A DNA stretch of 64,000 nucleotides. Source: Deltaproteobacteria bacterium. Its GTDB lineage: Bacteria > Desulfobacterota > Desulfomonilia > Desulfomonilales > Desulfomonilaceae. The notes below the pieces were generated by a model, which saw only the letters and a list, made by a program, of their open reading frames with translations, was not told where the DNA came from and did no database searches. Where the stretch lies: assembly GCA_021777225.1 (NCBI GenBank), contig JAJYDQ010000008.1, positions 1-64,000 of the forward strand, written 5' to 3'. A program made the translations under genes and the position numbers. This document shows positions 1-10,047 of the stretch, one piece after another; the first letter of the stretch is position 1; each line of letters opens with the position of its first letter.

Positions 1-888
1 AAAGGATGATAAAATATCTTCCACAGACTCTACGAGCCCGGCTCCCTGTTTTATAAGGAAATGAGGCCCTCTGGAACGTTCGTTTGTGATGTCTCCGGGA
101 ACAGCGAAGACATCTCTATTTTGATCTAGAGCGTGAAAAGCGGTGATCAACGAACCACTCTTCTTGGCCGCCTGGACAACGACAACAGCTTTGGAAAGCC
201 CGGATACTATCCTATTTCTTCGGAAAAAATTGGTTTTCAGAGGAGAGATTCCAGGCCTGAATTCACTGATTACCGCGCCCTGTTCGGCCAATTGCTCGAT
301 GAGATCCTCGTTTTCTTTTGGATAAACAACATCAAGACCGCACCCAATTACCGCTATGGATCTTCCACCTTCCCTCAGGGCTGTCTGGTGACACACTGTG
401 TCGATTCCCCGCGCAAGCCCACTCACAATCGTGAAAGAAGACCGCACTAAGTCCCTTGTTATCGATTTGGCAAACTCTACACCATACCTGGTAGGGTTTC
501 TGGTCCCCACCATCGCTATGGCTTTTGAGTCCTCTGGCAACAGCGAGCCTCTTACGAAAAGGATGGCTGGGGGATCATAAATGTCCTTTAGGTTTGAAGG
601 ATAATTGACGCCCCACCTTGTGATCAATTCAGCCCCAAGGTGTTTTAGAAGGTCCATGTCCTTTCGAATTTCTTCAGACTGTGGTTTGTAGAAAGCTATC
701 GAGTTGGAGAGACGTTCAGATAATCCGGCACGACGCCGAATGTCCACAGCCGAGGCCCGTAAAATCTGACTTGGTCTCCCGAAGGATTCAACAAGCTTTG
801 CCACCGTAAGGGGTCCGACTAGTGGAATCCTTTCAAGGGCTAACCAATCATAAACATCCTGCTCACACTCATGTTCGATTTGAACCAT
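1..888 (-). CDS. dprA: DNA-processing protein DprA/Smf, 3' end outside the window
   Basis: DprA binds incoming single-stranded DNA and loads RecA during natural transformation; it acts in the cytoplasm. Translating the minus strand from the ATG at 888 gives 296 codons open to the window edge. A helix-hairpin-helix-like N-terminus (LERIPLVGPLTVAKLVESFG) is followed by the Rossmann-like core: the VGTRNPTRYG segment, SGLARGIDTVCHQTAL, then FFRRNRIVSGLS and SGSLITAFHALDQNRDVFAVPG. These are the family's signature blocks in the usual order. The C-terminal winged-helix domain lies beyond position 1, so whether the gene is intact there is unknown. The divergent exported protein at 985 lies just upstream on the same strand. 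Confidence 0.93.
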   Translation of the reverse strand, partial: MVQIEHECEQDVYDWLALERIPLVGPLTVAKLVESFGRPSQILRASAVDIRRRAGLSERLSNSIAFYKPQSEEIRKDMDLLKHLGAELITRWGVNYPSNLKDIYDPPAILFVRGSLLPEDSKAIAMVGTRNPTRYGVEFAKSITRDLVRSSFTIVSGLARGIDTVCHQTALREGGRSIAVIGCGLDVVYPKENEDLIEQLAEQGAVISEFRPGISPLKTNFFRRNRIVSGLSKAVVVVQAAKKSGSLITAFHALDQNRDVFAVPGDITNERSRGPHFLIKQGAGLVESVEDILSSF

Positions 889-984
889 TTCTAAAGTTTC
901 CCCCCAGAATTAAATTGTTTGACAAATTTAAGAGTTAGGCTTCAAAAATTCGCTGGATGAAAAATCTGGCGACGCATAGGAATT

Positions 985-1704
985 TTAACTTTTGTGACCG
1001 TCCGAAGACAAAAGGACCTTGTTAATTGGGATGTTCCGTGATTCAGCAGTTGTCTCTGAAAGAGGCGATATCTGACTTCCATTACATATGAATGTCCGAC
1101 ATTCCAAAATTATTCCTGTTATCAAATCAGACCCTGCGCTGGTGATTTCTATTTGACCTAGAGCCGCATTTCCCGAATCTGAGGAATCGAGTGTCGGCGT
1201 AATGGCCGATAAGGAATCGGAGAAAATGGCGAAACGGTCACCCTCATGAACCAGGCTCCTTTTGGAGTCTACACAACTTATGTACACAAGGTCTTTCTCA
1301 CGGTAAAGCTCGCAAACGCCTGATGGTGAATCAACAATCTTTCCCCAGAATGCTTTTGTTTCAGGGTTTTTTTCATTTGACGCGCCACCGGCAGAACGTT
1401 GCTGGTCTGATCCATTTGCCGGGTCAACCGTAGCGTCAACAATTTCTTGAGTGTCTCTTTCATCACATTTAACGGATGTCGACGCCAAAGTTGTCACTAT
1501 GCGGAACTGAGAACCAATATGATTCGGAAGAATGTCTCCGGCAAAACATATCTGGGAGGACCAGATTATTGAAATACAGCATAATTGAAATATCGCACAG
1601 ATAAAGAATTTCCTAGCGACCATAAACGGTCGACTTTGTTTCAAAGGCTCTGAAGCGTGATTTCTATGAACAAAGCTACGAATTTTGGAGAACATTTGAT
1701 TCAC
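985..1704 (-). CDS. Exported protein of unknown function
   Basis: I do not recognise this 239-residue protein with certainty. A hydrophobic stretch at about residues 31-55 (FFICAIFQLCCISIIW then FAGD) looks like a signal peptide, and a start at Met28 (1623) would give a more normal signal length; neither start has a clear Shine-Dalgarno. The middle is polar and low in complexity. The C-terminal half contains EGDRFAIF followed by an LGQIEITSAGSDLITGI segment, a pattern resembling the beta-rich domain found at the C-terminus of FlgT-like and LysM-type envelope proteins. It lies directly upstream of dprA on the same strand. A strongly AT-rich spacer (about 1735-1850) precedes it and probably carries its promoter. 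Function is open. Confidence 0.6.
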   Translation of the reverse strand: MNQMFSKIRSFVHRNHASEPLKQSRPFMVARKFFICAIFQLCCISIIWSSQICFAGDILPNHIGSQFRIVTTLASTSVKCDERDTQEIVDATVDPANGSDQQRSAGGASNEKNPETKAFWGKIVDSPSGVCELYREKDLVYISCVDSKRSLVHEGDRFAIFSDSLSAITPTLDSSDSGNAALGQIEITSAGSDLITGIILECRTFICNGSQISPLSETTAESRNIPINKVLLSSDGHKS

Positions 1705-1893
1705 GGCGCCACTTCGTCCATGGCTTTACTATAGGATAATTAAATATATATTTAACCTGCTATATTAGGTAATTAGTTATATTAATTAAACAAAAATATT
1801 GTTAATATCGTATAACGACTGATACTTTATAATCATTATATGCTTATGTCAAGTCCAGATTTTTCCTCAATGGCCTGACGGAGACTTCACAAA

Positions 1894-4800
1894 TTAGCAG
1901 GATATTGAAAGCACCAGTGATTCTATTGGACTCAACACCAAATCTCTCGGTGTGACTCGCTGGACAAAGTCCTCAATAGAACAGGAACTAGCTTGTTCTT
2001 CAAGTTTTTCAACAACATCATGGAACCTGCCGCCTAGGGCTTTGAGCACATTCATCTTTTGGGAGACGGAAGCTTGGCCGACAAATTCGACATGTAGCAG
2101 CGCAAGGTTTTTGCAATCTCCGGAATCGTCGCTAAAAAGTGGCGCTACAAGAAGACTTTCCTGGCCTCCTTTGCCTGAACTCCAAACAGCTCGACGCAGT
2201 CTCAGGGCGGTCCTTTTGCTCCCGCCAGCAGGATTCGGAGTGTCATATCTGGATGCCTTGCCTTCGGAATATCCGAACCGAGCCGCAACCTGAATAGGGG
2301 CAAATTCTCTGGCCAGTTCATCAGGTTTCAAGGGGTCTCCAACTCTATAAAGCATGCCGCCTTTTACGTTTTCAATGACTTGAGACAGAGCTTTGAGGAC
2401 TCGCTTGTCTTGTTCCTTAACCCATGCGGCTTGGGCTCCCAGTCTTTCCAGCGCTTTTAGCAACAAAGAAGGCAAGGTGTCCTGAGGGCGGGAAATCCCG
2501 ACTGTTACGGTCTTGGCCTGATGCCGAATCGAATCGATAGGCCTTGTCATCTCTTCTATTGCTTTGCTGAGGGTGACTATGCCCTCGTTTATCAGGAGTT
2601 CAAGGTAATCCGGCGTCTCATCGAATGTGGCCAATTTGGCAGAGTACGCAGCCATGGACGCAGCCGTGGAAGCAGGCAAAGCGGCGTCCATTTTACCGTC
2701 GGAGATTAGTTTAATGGCGCTGCCAAACCTATTTTGCAGTTCAATCGGGTCCCACGTCTCAGGGTTCTCCAGAAACTGCGTTAGTAGAGACCTAATGTCT
2801 CTCAACCTGTTTGATTGCATGTCAATGGCTTTAGCTGTATGGAACCCCCATAGATGTCCAGCCACAGTTGCAAGCACAAACCCTAACCCTCCGCCAATTA
2901 CCGGCAATTCCACGACACCTTCCGCGTGATCAAGAAATCGCTTTTCTCCTTCTGCGCAAAACACTAGAGGTTTTCCAGAGTGGGCCTTGAATATCGCCAC
3001 TTCTTTGGCTGTATCTTGAACAATCTGGTCTGGGAGGTCATTTGCAATGACTAATGTTAGCGGTTCAGTAGAAAGGTCGATGTGTTTCTTGTCCTCTGTG
3101 AAATCGCAAGGTATGGATTTATAGCAGAGTTCGCTCAGTTTTATTCTGATTTCATCAGCCGCGATTTTGTTGGGACCATTTCCGACAAGCGCCCAGTTGC
3201 GGCTGCTGGGACCGTAAATCTCTGCTAGGTGTTTTATGATGTCTCCTCGTTTGAGCACTAATTCTACAGATCTCGGTAATTCTTCAAGAGATGAAATTTC
3301 CTGATATATCTGATCATCTGACAAGGTATTGAATTCCTTAGCTAACAGCGCTGCCGTTAGTTTTCCGGCGGTAACTTGGGAATAAAAAGCCTTGGTTGAC
3401 GCAACAGCCATCTCAACGTCGCGTCCATCACTAGTATAAAAATGGGAGTTAGATTTTGCGACCAGAGGCGAATTGCGTCTGTTCACTATAGCGTGTACCC
3501 AGGCCCCCTGGCCGCTCGCCACGTCAACAGTTCTGTTGGTGTCGGTAGTCGTTCCACTTTGCGATATTGCTATCAGCAAAGTATCGTTTAGGGAATTATC
3601 GGGCATGAACCCCGATAATTCGGAGGCTTTACATGATGTGACAGTAACACCAAGTCCGTCCAGTGCTTTGTCGATGAGATAGGCGATCCCCTTTGCGGCT
3701 ATCGAAGCTGTTCCCTGACCAATAACCACAATTTTTCGGATACGGGGCTGGCTTGTATCGCGAAGTCTACCCACTAGCGCTCCGAACGTTTCAGGCCCGA
3801 CATCCAGGAATTCGATGGTTCTACCCTTTTTGGTATATTTCCCTTTGATGGTTTTACGTATACTCGATGGAGCTTCATGGATCTCTTTCTCAAAATAGTA
3901 GGCGAAAGCGCCGCGAAAAATGTCTCGGGAATGAATATAAATCGGTTCCGTCCTTGTTCTAAATTCGGACAAATCTTCGAGGAAGTAAGCTTTGACATTA
4001 TGTCCTGAGCGGGTAGATATCACAACTTCGGTTCCACCCTTTTCAAGACCGGACAGTGGCATACAGTTCCTTGTCCATGCCGCCAGTCCATAAACTTCCG
4101 AGGCGAATATGAATCCATCACGCGGTTGGCCTATGAATAGGCTCTGACCGCTTCCTTTTTGGCCCATCACCAGCTCGTCCGGAAACATTGGATGTTGCAT
4201 CACTATGGCAAGGGACCCCTCGCAACTGTTCATCAGTTCCGAAAACCTTTTGAAACGAGGTTCAATGAGGCTGGTTCCCAGGCGGTAGAACACAGGGAGG
4301 ATCTTGGCGTCTGTCGTCACGGTTGGTTCGATTTGATAGCCACGAGAATGGACAACATCCTCAACAAGGGGGTGATAGTTGTCGACATCTCCGTTCAAGA
4401 CAAATAGAGCGTCCCTGTCATTTATGGATTCGTGACTTTCTTTTCCACATAGCTCGCCATCCACAGGATGGCAGTTTGAAAGGCTGATTATACCGTTGGA
4501 GGCCCATCTGGTATGGGCTACAATATTGATCTTCTCTATGAATTCGGCGATCCGCCATAGTTCTTCGTCATTCCGAACGGCCCTTCTGATGTGGCTGGTG
4601 TTATCCCCTAAACGTCCTACCAGGTTTGCGACCTTATAAACAAAGGAGCAGACAATTCCACTCGAATCAGGTTGATTCCCATTAAACCCAATTCTCACCC
4701 CATCTGTAATCCTGGAGCGTTTGCCGAGAAGCCTTTCCTTGTCCCGTTCGGGAACTTGCGGCAAATGTGTGTTTTGGTCAATTAGGCATTGAATCGCTAT

Positions 4801-5298
4801 CCCTGCTGAATCACGACCCCTTACCTCCAACCTGTCAATATTTTCCAGCACTTTTTCAATTGACCAAGCGACGAACCGTTGTGAGCGGTTTGGTTGTTTT
4901 GCGAGTAACGCAGGATTCATCAATTCATTTGTTTTGGAGACATTTTGTAGAACTTCGGCCCTAACCTGCCATATTGAGTCTTCGATGTCTTGTTGAAGCG
5001 CTTCAACTTCTTCCGTAGGCGACTCATTGGCCAGTTGAACGAGGATCTTTTCCAAAGAATTCGCCATACTCTCGACTTGTAAATAAAACTCGGATTTGCA
5101 AGCCAGTTCGAAATGAAAGGAAAACGTCATCAATTCATCGAATTTTTGGATGAGGCGATTCACAGAATTTCTAAGTTCTCCAATGTCAAATGAGACGCGG
5201 CAAATTCCATCAAGCGCAGCCGAAATTTGTTGGACCCAATTTAAATCCGAATCACTTTTCCACGCCTTATTGCTGAGAAATCCGGCTATTCCGCACAC
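1894..5298 (-). CDS. Giant GlmS-like glutamine amidotransferase with two SIS domains and a C-terminal extension
   Basis: The 1134-residue product is about twice the size of GlmS, which makes glucosamine-6-phosphate from fructose-6-phosphate and glutamine. It begins MCGIAGF, giving the N-terminal nucleophile Cys of class II amidotransferases. An insert of about 130 residues, rich in charged helices, separates this from the next conserved block RLEVRGRDSAGIAI (about 155-170). HTRWASNGIISLSNCHPVDG and LNGDVDNYH follow. The first SIS domain has VVIGQGTASIAAKGIAYL and AISQSGTTTDTNRTV (about 535-625); the second has ALVGNGPNKIAADEI (about 710). About 290 residues after the SIS domains match nothing I know. 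The GlmS C-terminal catalytic tail is not recognisable, so substrate is uncertain. A sugar-phosphate aminotransferase or isomerase role is likely. Confidence 0.8.
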   Translation of the reverse strand: MCGIAGFLSNKAWKSDSDLNWVQQISAALDGICRVSFDIGELRNSVNRLIQKFDELMTFSFHFELACKSEFYLQVESMANSLEKILVQLANESPTEEVEALQQDIEDSIWQVRAEVLQNVSKTNELMNPALLAKQPNRSQRFVAWSIEKVLENIDRLEVRGRDSAGIAIQCLIDQNTHLPQVPERDKERLLGKRSRITDGVRIGFNGNQPDSSGIVCSFVYKVANLVGRLGDNTSHIRRAVRNDEELWRIAEFIEKINIVAHTRWASNGIISLSNCHPVDGELCGKESHESINDRDALFVLNGDVDNYHPLVEDVVHSRGYQIEPTVTTDAKILPVFYRLGTSLIEPRFKRFSELMNSCEGSLAIVMQHPMFPDELVMGQKGSGQSLFIGQPRDGFIFASEVYGLAAWTRNCMPLSGLEKGGTEVVISTRSGHNVKAYFLEDLSEFRTRTEPIYIHSRDIFRGAFAYYFEKEIHEAPSSIRKTIKGKYTKKGRTIEFLDVGPETFGALVGRLRDTSQPRIRKIVVIGQGTASIAAKGIAYLIDKALDGLGVTVTSCKASELSGFMPDNSLNDTLLIAISQSGTTTDTNRTVDVASGQGAWVHAIVNRRNSPLVAKSNSHFYTSDGRDVEMAVASTKAFYSQVTAGKLTAALLAKEFNTLSDDQIYQEISSLEELPRSVELVLKRGDIIKHLAEIYGPSSRNWALVGNGPNKIAADEIRIKLSELCYKSIPCDFTEDKKHIDLSTEPLTLVIANDLPDQIVQDTAKEVAIFKAHSGKPLVFCAEGEKRFLDHAEGVVELPVIGGGLGFVLATVAGHLWGFHTAKAIDMQSNRLRDIRSLLTQFLENPETWDPIELQNRFGSAIKLISDGKMDAALPASTAASMAAYSAKLATFDETPDYLELLINEGIVTLSKAIEEMTRPIDSIRHQAKTVTVGISRPQDTLPSLLLKALERLGAQAAWVKEQDKRVLKALSQVIENVKGGMLYRVGDPLKPDELAREFAPIQVAARFGYSEGKASRYDTPNPAGGSKRTALRLRRAVWSSGKGGQESLLVAPLFSDDSGDCKNLALLHVEFVGQASVSQKMNVLKALGGRFHDVVEKLEEQASSCSIEDFVQRVTPRDLVLSPIESLVLSISC

Positions 5299-5555
5299 GT
5301 TGTTTACCTCACAATAAATATTAATTTAAGCACACAAGAGGAACTTCTTCGATTGCGTCAGGCGCCAATGTCAAGCTTGGGTAGTCATTCACAACATGAA
5401 AACAAAGTCCCTGACAAATTACCTTAAGCTAATAACTTCTATTCGACTGGTCAGGTTGAACAATGTATTTAACATTACTTGCGTTGTGTCTCTAGTATTT
5501 TGATTTAATATAATAGAAAAATGGGTCTGGCTAAACTCCAGGAAAGGAAATTAAA

Positions 5556-6218
5556 TTGATCGATTTTCATACACATACCATATTTAGTGACGGGGTTCTA
5601 ATCGCCAGCGAGTTGGTGCGGAGAGCTGAAGTTATTGGATATCGCGCCATAGGGTTGACCGACCATGTGGACGCATCCAATCTGGATTTTGTCGCCCCGC
5701 GAATTATCAAAGTTGCGCAGGAATTGAACCGGCTCCAGAAGGTCCTGGTAATCCCTGGGGTTGAGATCACACACGCGCCTCCCTCCGAAATAGGTGAATT
5801 GATATCAGAGGCTCGAAAGATTGGGGTAACGCTAATTATTACACACGGCGAATCACCTGTTGAGCCTGTGGCTCGAGGTACTAACCATGCGGCTATTCTT
5901 GCGGAAACCGACATTCTGGCCCATCCAGGTTTGATTTCAAACGAAGATGCCACTCTGGCCAAAGAGAAAAATGTTTTCCTTGAAATAACGTCCAGATCTG
6001 GTCACAGTTTAACCAACGGACACGTTTTCCGGATGGCCTCAAAGACCGGGGCTCAAATGGTCCTGAGTACGGATACTCATACACCTGACAATCTGATGAC
6101 GGATGAAAGGGCTCACGTGGTCCTGATAGGCGCAGGAATGTCACATAAAGAAGCCGATCGAGTTCTGGATTCGAATCATGCGCTCCTTGATGTCTTGAAA
6201 GCCAGAATGGACTGGTGA
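5556..6218 (+). CDS. PHP-domain phosphoesterase
   Basis: A 220-residue metal-dependent hydrolase of the PHP family (histidinol-phosphatase / 3',5'-nucleotide phosphatase type). The N-terminus DFHTHTIFSDG supplies the first metal ligands. GLTDHVDASN, PGVEITH, ITHGES, LAHPGL and STDTHTPDNL supply the other His and Asp ligands in family order. The start is TTG at 5556, preceded by AGGAAAGGA at the proper distance; no ATG fits the HTHT motif better. It is divergent from the GlmS-like gene across a 257-bp AT-rich spacer. The exact substrate cannot be read from the sequence, and the gene has no histidine-biosynthesis neighbours. Confidence 0.85.
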   Translation: MIDFHTHTIFSDGVLIASELVRRAEVIGYRAIGLTDHVDASNLDFVAPRIIKVAQELNRLQKVLVIPGVEITHAPPSEIGELISEARKIGVTLIITHGESPVEPVARGTNHAAILAETDILAHPGLISNEDATLAKEKNVFLEITSRSGHSLTNGHVFRMASKTGAQMVLSTDTHTPDNLMTDERAHVVLIGAGMSHKEADRVLDSNHALLDVLKARMDW

Positions 6219-6432
6219 CAATACAGTGGCTTTCCCCTCGCCCATGAAAGAATTCAGTCTGTAGGATGGATAATGGGGTCAGGAACAGAATCGGGAACAT
6301 AGTGATTCGATACAATGGGACGGGCCAGTAGCTTGCGAACACTTATATTTTCTGATAACTTTTCCAGATTGCAATGTTTGTATGTCTCTCTGAATGCGAG
6401 TAACTAACTCGAGTTGGGCGGGTATAACCAGA

Positions 6433-7344
6433 ATGAAAAAGTCCAGGCTTGCTGTTTCTTTAACTTTTGTAATTGTTCTAATGGTTGTTTTTGTTACTTT
6501 CGTGTTCACTTTATCACGGTTCTTTGAGGACGAGGAGCGGCCGTCCGGATTCTCGGGAATATTGGATTATGGAAACAAGATCGGAATAATTCCAGTTGAA
6601 GGGACAATTATGACGGCCGATGAAACTCTAAAGAACTTAAAAAAATTCGAAAAAAAATCGTCTATTCGTGCAATTGTTCTTAGGATTAATTCCCCAGGGG
6701 GTACGGTCGCTCCCGCTCAGGAAATCTACCGGGAGATTGAGAAAATCAGAAAGAAAAAGCCCGTAGTAGCCTCAATTGAAACCGTAGGCGCATCAGCCGC
6801 TTATTACATTGCTTCCAGCACCGACCGGATAGTTTGCTCGAAAGGTTCAATCACCGGCAGTATTGGAGTGATAATGATGCTACCGGACATCCACAAAGTA
6901 ATCGAAAAGATTGGTGTCAATGTTAATATTGTCAAAGCCGGGGCTTTCAAGGACATCGGTTCCGGAGTAAAACCGCTCGATGACAAAGAGCGAAACATAC
7001 TGCAGGGTTTCGCTACGGAGGTTCACGAACAGTTTATTTCAGATGTCATTCAAGGAAGAAAGGGAAAGATTGAAGAAGACAAGCTGCGCAGCATAGCTGA
7101 CGGGCGATTCTTCACTGGTCAGACGGCTAAAGATTTGGGTTTGGTTGATTCTATTGGTAATTTTTATGACGCGATTAAAGTCGCTGCGAATCTTGGCGGA
7201 ATAAAGGGTGAACCGGAAATTGAGTACCCGAAGAAAAAATGGAATAGTTACCTTGATCTACTGCTGGATTCAACTTCAAAAAGTGTGGTCAAAGGGTTGG
7301 AATACGCCGGGTCCGCGCGATCCAACGCTCCAATCCCCAGATAG
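6433..7344 (+). CDS. sppA: Signal peptide peptidase SppA, short type
   Basis: A membrane-anchored serine protease of the S49 family that degrades released signal peptides. Starting at the ATG at 6433 gives 303 residues; an in-frame ATG at 6394 would add 13, and neither has a strong ribosome site. An N-terminal membrane anchor (about residues 5-27) is followed by IGIIPVEGTI, LRINSPGGTVAPAQEIY, the nucleophile region ETVGASAAYYIAS, and the general-base Lys region VKAGAFKDIGSGVKPLDD. This is the single-domain form, not the 600-residue enterobacterial form. It is followed by guaB after about 140 bp. Confidence 0.9.
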   Translation: MKKSRLAVSLTFVIVLMVVFVTFVFTLSRFFEDEERPSGFSGILDYGNKIGIIPVEGTIMTADETLKNLKKFEKKSSIRAIVLRINSPGGTVAPAQEIYREIEKIRKKKPVVASIETVGASAAYYIASSTDRIVCSKGSITGSIGVIMMLPDIHKVIEKIGVNVNIVKAGAFKDIGSGVKPLDDKERNILQGFATEVHEQFISDVIQGRKGKIEEDKLRSIADGRFFTGQTAKDLGLVDSIGNFYDAIKVAANLGGIKGEPEIEYPKKKWNSYLDLLLDSTSKSVVKGLEYAGSARSNAPIPR

Positions 7345-7484
7345 GAATGACGTCTGGGCAAGTTTCGGACATCCAAGTGTGTTTTTTGCAAAATGGTGTA
7401 ACATTTTGGTGTCGGGGCTCTGTAATTAGGGTCCTGATCGTTGAAAAATGAAAACGATACAAGAAGAAAGACGGAGAGTTATTG

Positions 7485-8942
7485 ATGGTTGTGCAAGAAT
7501 CCTTGACCTTTGACGATGTTTTTCTAGTGCCTTGTTATTCAGAATTGCTGCCATCAGCAGTAGATGTTCAGACCAGGCTGACCGCAGCCATCACTTTGAA
7601 TATTCCTCTTGTTAGCGCTGCTATGGATACTGTCACGGAATCCGAAATGGCTATCAGTTTGGCGCGTCAGGGCGGGATAGGAATCATTCATCGTAATCTC
7701 GGCATACCGGAGCAGGTTCGGGAGGTTGATCGTGTCAAAAGGTCGGAGTCCGGAATGATAGTGGACCCAATAACGATACATCCTGAACAAAAAATCTCGG
7801 ATGCTCTTCAAATTATGAAGAAATATCATATTTCAGGTGTTCCGGTTACCGTCAACGGATACTTGAAGGGTATTCTCACGAACCGTGACCTTCGTTTTAT
7901 CGAAGACCTGGACCTCAAGGTTGAGGAAGTCATGACCAAAGAGAACCTGATTACGGTTGATGAGAAAATAGGCATAGAAGAATCCAAGGCTTTACTTCAC
8001 AAACACAGGATAGAAAAATTGGTCGTTGTTGACCGTGAAAACCGGGTCAAAGGGTTGATTACTATTAAGGACATTCAAAAGGCCATCATGTATCCTGATT
8101 CTGCAAAAGATGAGTTTGGTCGTTTGCGGGTTGGGGCCGCTGTTGGGGTTGGTCCCGACAGGGAGGAGAGAGTCGAAGCGCTTTTAAGACGCGGAGCCGA
8201 TGTAATTGTGGTTGACACTTCACATGGACATTCAAAAAACGTGATGGACGCCATTAGAGATATAAAAGCCAATTTCAGCAATTGCCAAGTGATTGGAGGC
8301 AATATAGCAACACCTGAAGCGGTCCGCGATCTTGTTAGCGCAGGTGCCGACGGAGTCAAGCTGGGGGTTGGCCCAGGATCAATTTGCACCACCAGGATTG
8401 TGGCCGGGGTTGGCGTGCCCCAAGTTTCCGCCATCCTGGAGTGCGCCAAGGTGGCCGCTGAGCTTAATGTGCCCATAATAGCCGACGGAGGGGTAAAATA
8501 CTCAGGTGATGTTACCAAAGCCCTCGCTGCAGGCGCCAACACTGTTATGATTGGCGGATTGCTTGCAGGCACGGACGAGAGTCCCGGAGAGATGGTGCTG
8601 TATCAAGGCAGATCTTACAAATCATACCGCGGGATGGGTTCAATTGAGGCAATGAAAGATGGTTCACGTGACCGTTATGGGCAACACGAGGGGGTTGCCG
8701 AACACAAGCTTGTTCCTGAGGGTATCGTAGGCATGGTGCCGGCAAAAGGCCCTGTTTCCGATTCAATTACACAACTTGTCGGTGGACTCAAGGCCGGCAT
8801 GGGTTATCTTGGAGCGAAAACTCTTGAAGACCTTCGGTCAAGGGCCAAATTTATAAAAGTTACGGCGGCAGGTTTGAAAGAATCTCATGTACACGATGTT
8901 GTAATTACCAAAGAAGCCCCAAATTATAGACGTGAATCCTAA
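7485..8942 (+). CDS. guaB: IMP dehydrogenase
   Basis: Catalyses the NAD-dependent oxidation of IMP to XMP, the committed step of GMP synthesis, in the cytoplasm. The product is full length at 485 residues. A TIM barrel starts with [10 protein letters not shown] and is interrupted by two CBS domains (about 95-205). DTSHGHS, the catalytic loop [13 protein letters not shown] with the active-site Cys, [11 protein letters not shown] and the flap region [11 protein letters not shown] are all present. ATG at 7485 is preferred over the adjacent TTG at 7482 because GGAGAG ends about seven bases upstream. The gene is followed within 21 bp by argC. Confidence 0.97.
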   Translation: MVVQESLTFDDVFLVPCYSELLPSAVDVQTRLTAAITLNIPLVSAAMDTVTESEMAISLARQGGIGIIHRNLGIPEQVREVDRVKRSESGMIVDPITIHPEQKISDALQIMKKYHISGVPVTVNGYLKGILTNRDLRFIEDLDLKVEEVMTKENLITVDEKIGIEESKALLHKHRIEKLVVVDRENRVKGLITIKDIQKAIMYPDSAKDEFGRLRVGAAVGVGPDREERVEALLRRGADVIVVDTSHGHSKNVMDAIRDIKANFSNCQVIGGNIATPEAVRDLVSAGADGVKLGVGPGSICTTRIVAGVGVPQVSAILECAKVAAELNVPIIADGGVKYSGDVTKALAAGANTVMIGGLLAGTDESPGEMVLYQGRSYKSYRGMGSIEAMKDGSRDRYGQHEGVAEHKLVPEGIVGMVPAKGPVSDSITQLVGGLKAGMGYLGAKTLEDLRSRAKFIKVTAAGLKESHVHDVVITKEAPNYRRES

Positions 8943-8962
8943 CAGAAGTTTAGAGTCTTAAC

Positions 8963-10000
8963 ATGTTGCAAACACTAATTTTTGGAACTACGGGATATAC
9001 TGGTATAGAACTAATCCGAATACTCAGCGCCCATCCTGAGGTCTCGGTTGTCGCAGGTAGTTCTCGAACGTGGGCCAACAAGAGAGCGAGCGAAGTATTC
9101 ACATACATTCCTGCTGAGAAAGACTTCCCACTGCTTGAACTTGAACGACTCCTAGTCAAACCAGAAGCGGACGTAGCGTTTCTTGCGCTTCCTCATGGAG
9201 ATTCCGCCATCGCTGCCCGCCGTCTTTTGGAATCCGGTGTCAAGGTTATTGATTTATCCGCTGATTTTCGTTTGAAAGATCTTGGGACCTATGAATCCTG
9301 GTATGGCTTGCACAAGGACCCTGATCTGCTTAATAGAGGTGTTTATGGGCTTGCGGAAATTCATAGGGACCAAATACGAACTGCTCAACTTGTTGCTAAT
9401 CCGGGTTGTTATCCCACAACGGTGATCCTCGGAATTGCTCCAGCGCTTAACATTGATGGTGTGGACACTTCGTTTCCGATTGTTGATTCCAAGTCGGGTA
9501 TATCCGGAGCCGGGCGAGGCGCCAAGCTGAACACCAGCTTCAGCGAGGCCGGGGAGGGATTCAAGCCATACGGAGTTACTGGCCACAGACACATTCCTGA
9601 GATGGAACAGGAACTGTCACAGTTGGCCGGACGTAAGATCACGGTCAGGTTCACCCCGCACCTCATCCCCGTGAGTCGGGGCATGGTCAGCACAATCTAT
9701 TTGCGGACAGTTCCCGATCTGGATGCAGAAACTCTTAGAGACGCTTTCAAAAAGTTTTACGAGAAAGAGCAATTTGTGCGAGTCCTTCCCAAGGGTATAT
9801 TTCCGGACACTGCCAGAGTTAGGGGTTCGAACCAGGTACATATATCCGTTGAGATTGATAAGCGGACCCACTACGCTGTCATAATGGCGGCAATTGACAA
9901 TCTTGTAAAAGGAGCTTCTGGCGCAGCGGTTCAGAATATGAACATAATGTTTGGCTTTGAAGAGAGCGCTGCGTTAAAGGGATTCCCTCTATTTCCTTGA
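8963..10000 (+). CDS. argC: N-acetyl-gamma-glutamyl-phosphate reductase
   Basis: Third step of arginine/ornithine synthesis: NADPH-dependent reduction of N-acetylglutamyl phosphate. At 345 residues it is the normal size. The nucleotide-binding loop FGTTGYTGIELIR is at the N-terminus, the active-site Cys is in VANPGCYPTT, and SGISGAGRGAK and GHRHIPEMEQEL follow as in the family. It lies 20 bp after guaB, so the two may be cotranscribed. Another arginine gene, argJ, is in the same window at 22.4-23.6 kb on the opposite strand, so the pathway is scattered. Confidence 0.96.
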   Translation: MLQTLIFGTTGYTGIELIRILSAHPEVSVVAGSSRTWANKRASEVFTYIPAEKDFPLLELERLLVKPEADVAFLALPHGDSAIAARRLLESGVKVIDLSADFRLKDLGTYESWYGLHKDPDLLNRGVYGLAEIHRDQIRTAQLVANPGCYPTTVILGIAPALNIDGVDTSFPIVDSKSGISGAGRGAKLNTSFSEAGEGFKPYGVTGHRHIPEMEQELSQLAGRKITVRFTPHLIPVSRGMVSTIYLRTVPDLDAETLRDAFKKFYEKEQFVRVLPKGIFPDTARVRGSNQVHISVEIDKRTHYAVIMAAIDNLVKGASGAAVQNMNIMFGFEESAALKGFPLFP

Positions 10001-10047
10001 TTCCTGAAGATCAATCAGTTGATTTCTAATAAGGTTAGGTGAGAGCC

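Noticed and set aside
7345-7484. Purine riboswitch before guaB
   Set aside because: The 140-bp spacer shows no purine-aptamer-like three-way junction or terminator that I could identify.
8075-8572. 165-codon minus-strand ORF opposite guaB
   Set aside because: Fully inside the catalytic part of IMP dehydrogenase, low-complexity Ala/Pro/Ser composition, no independent support.
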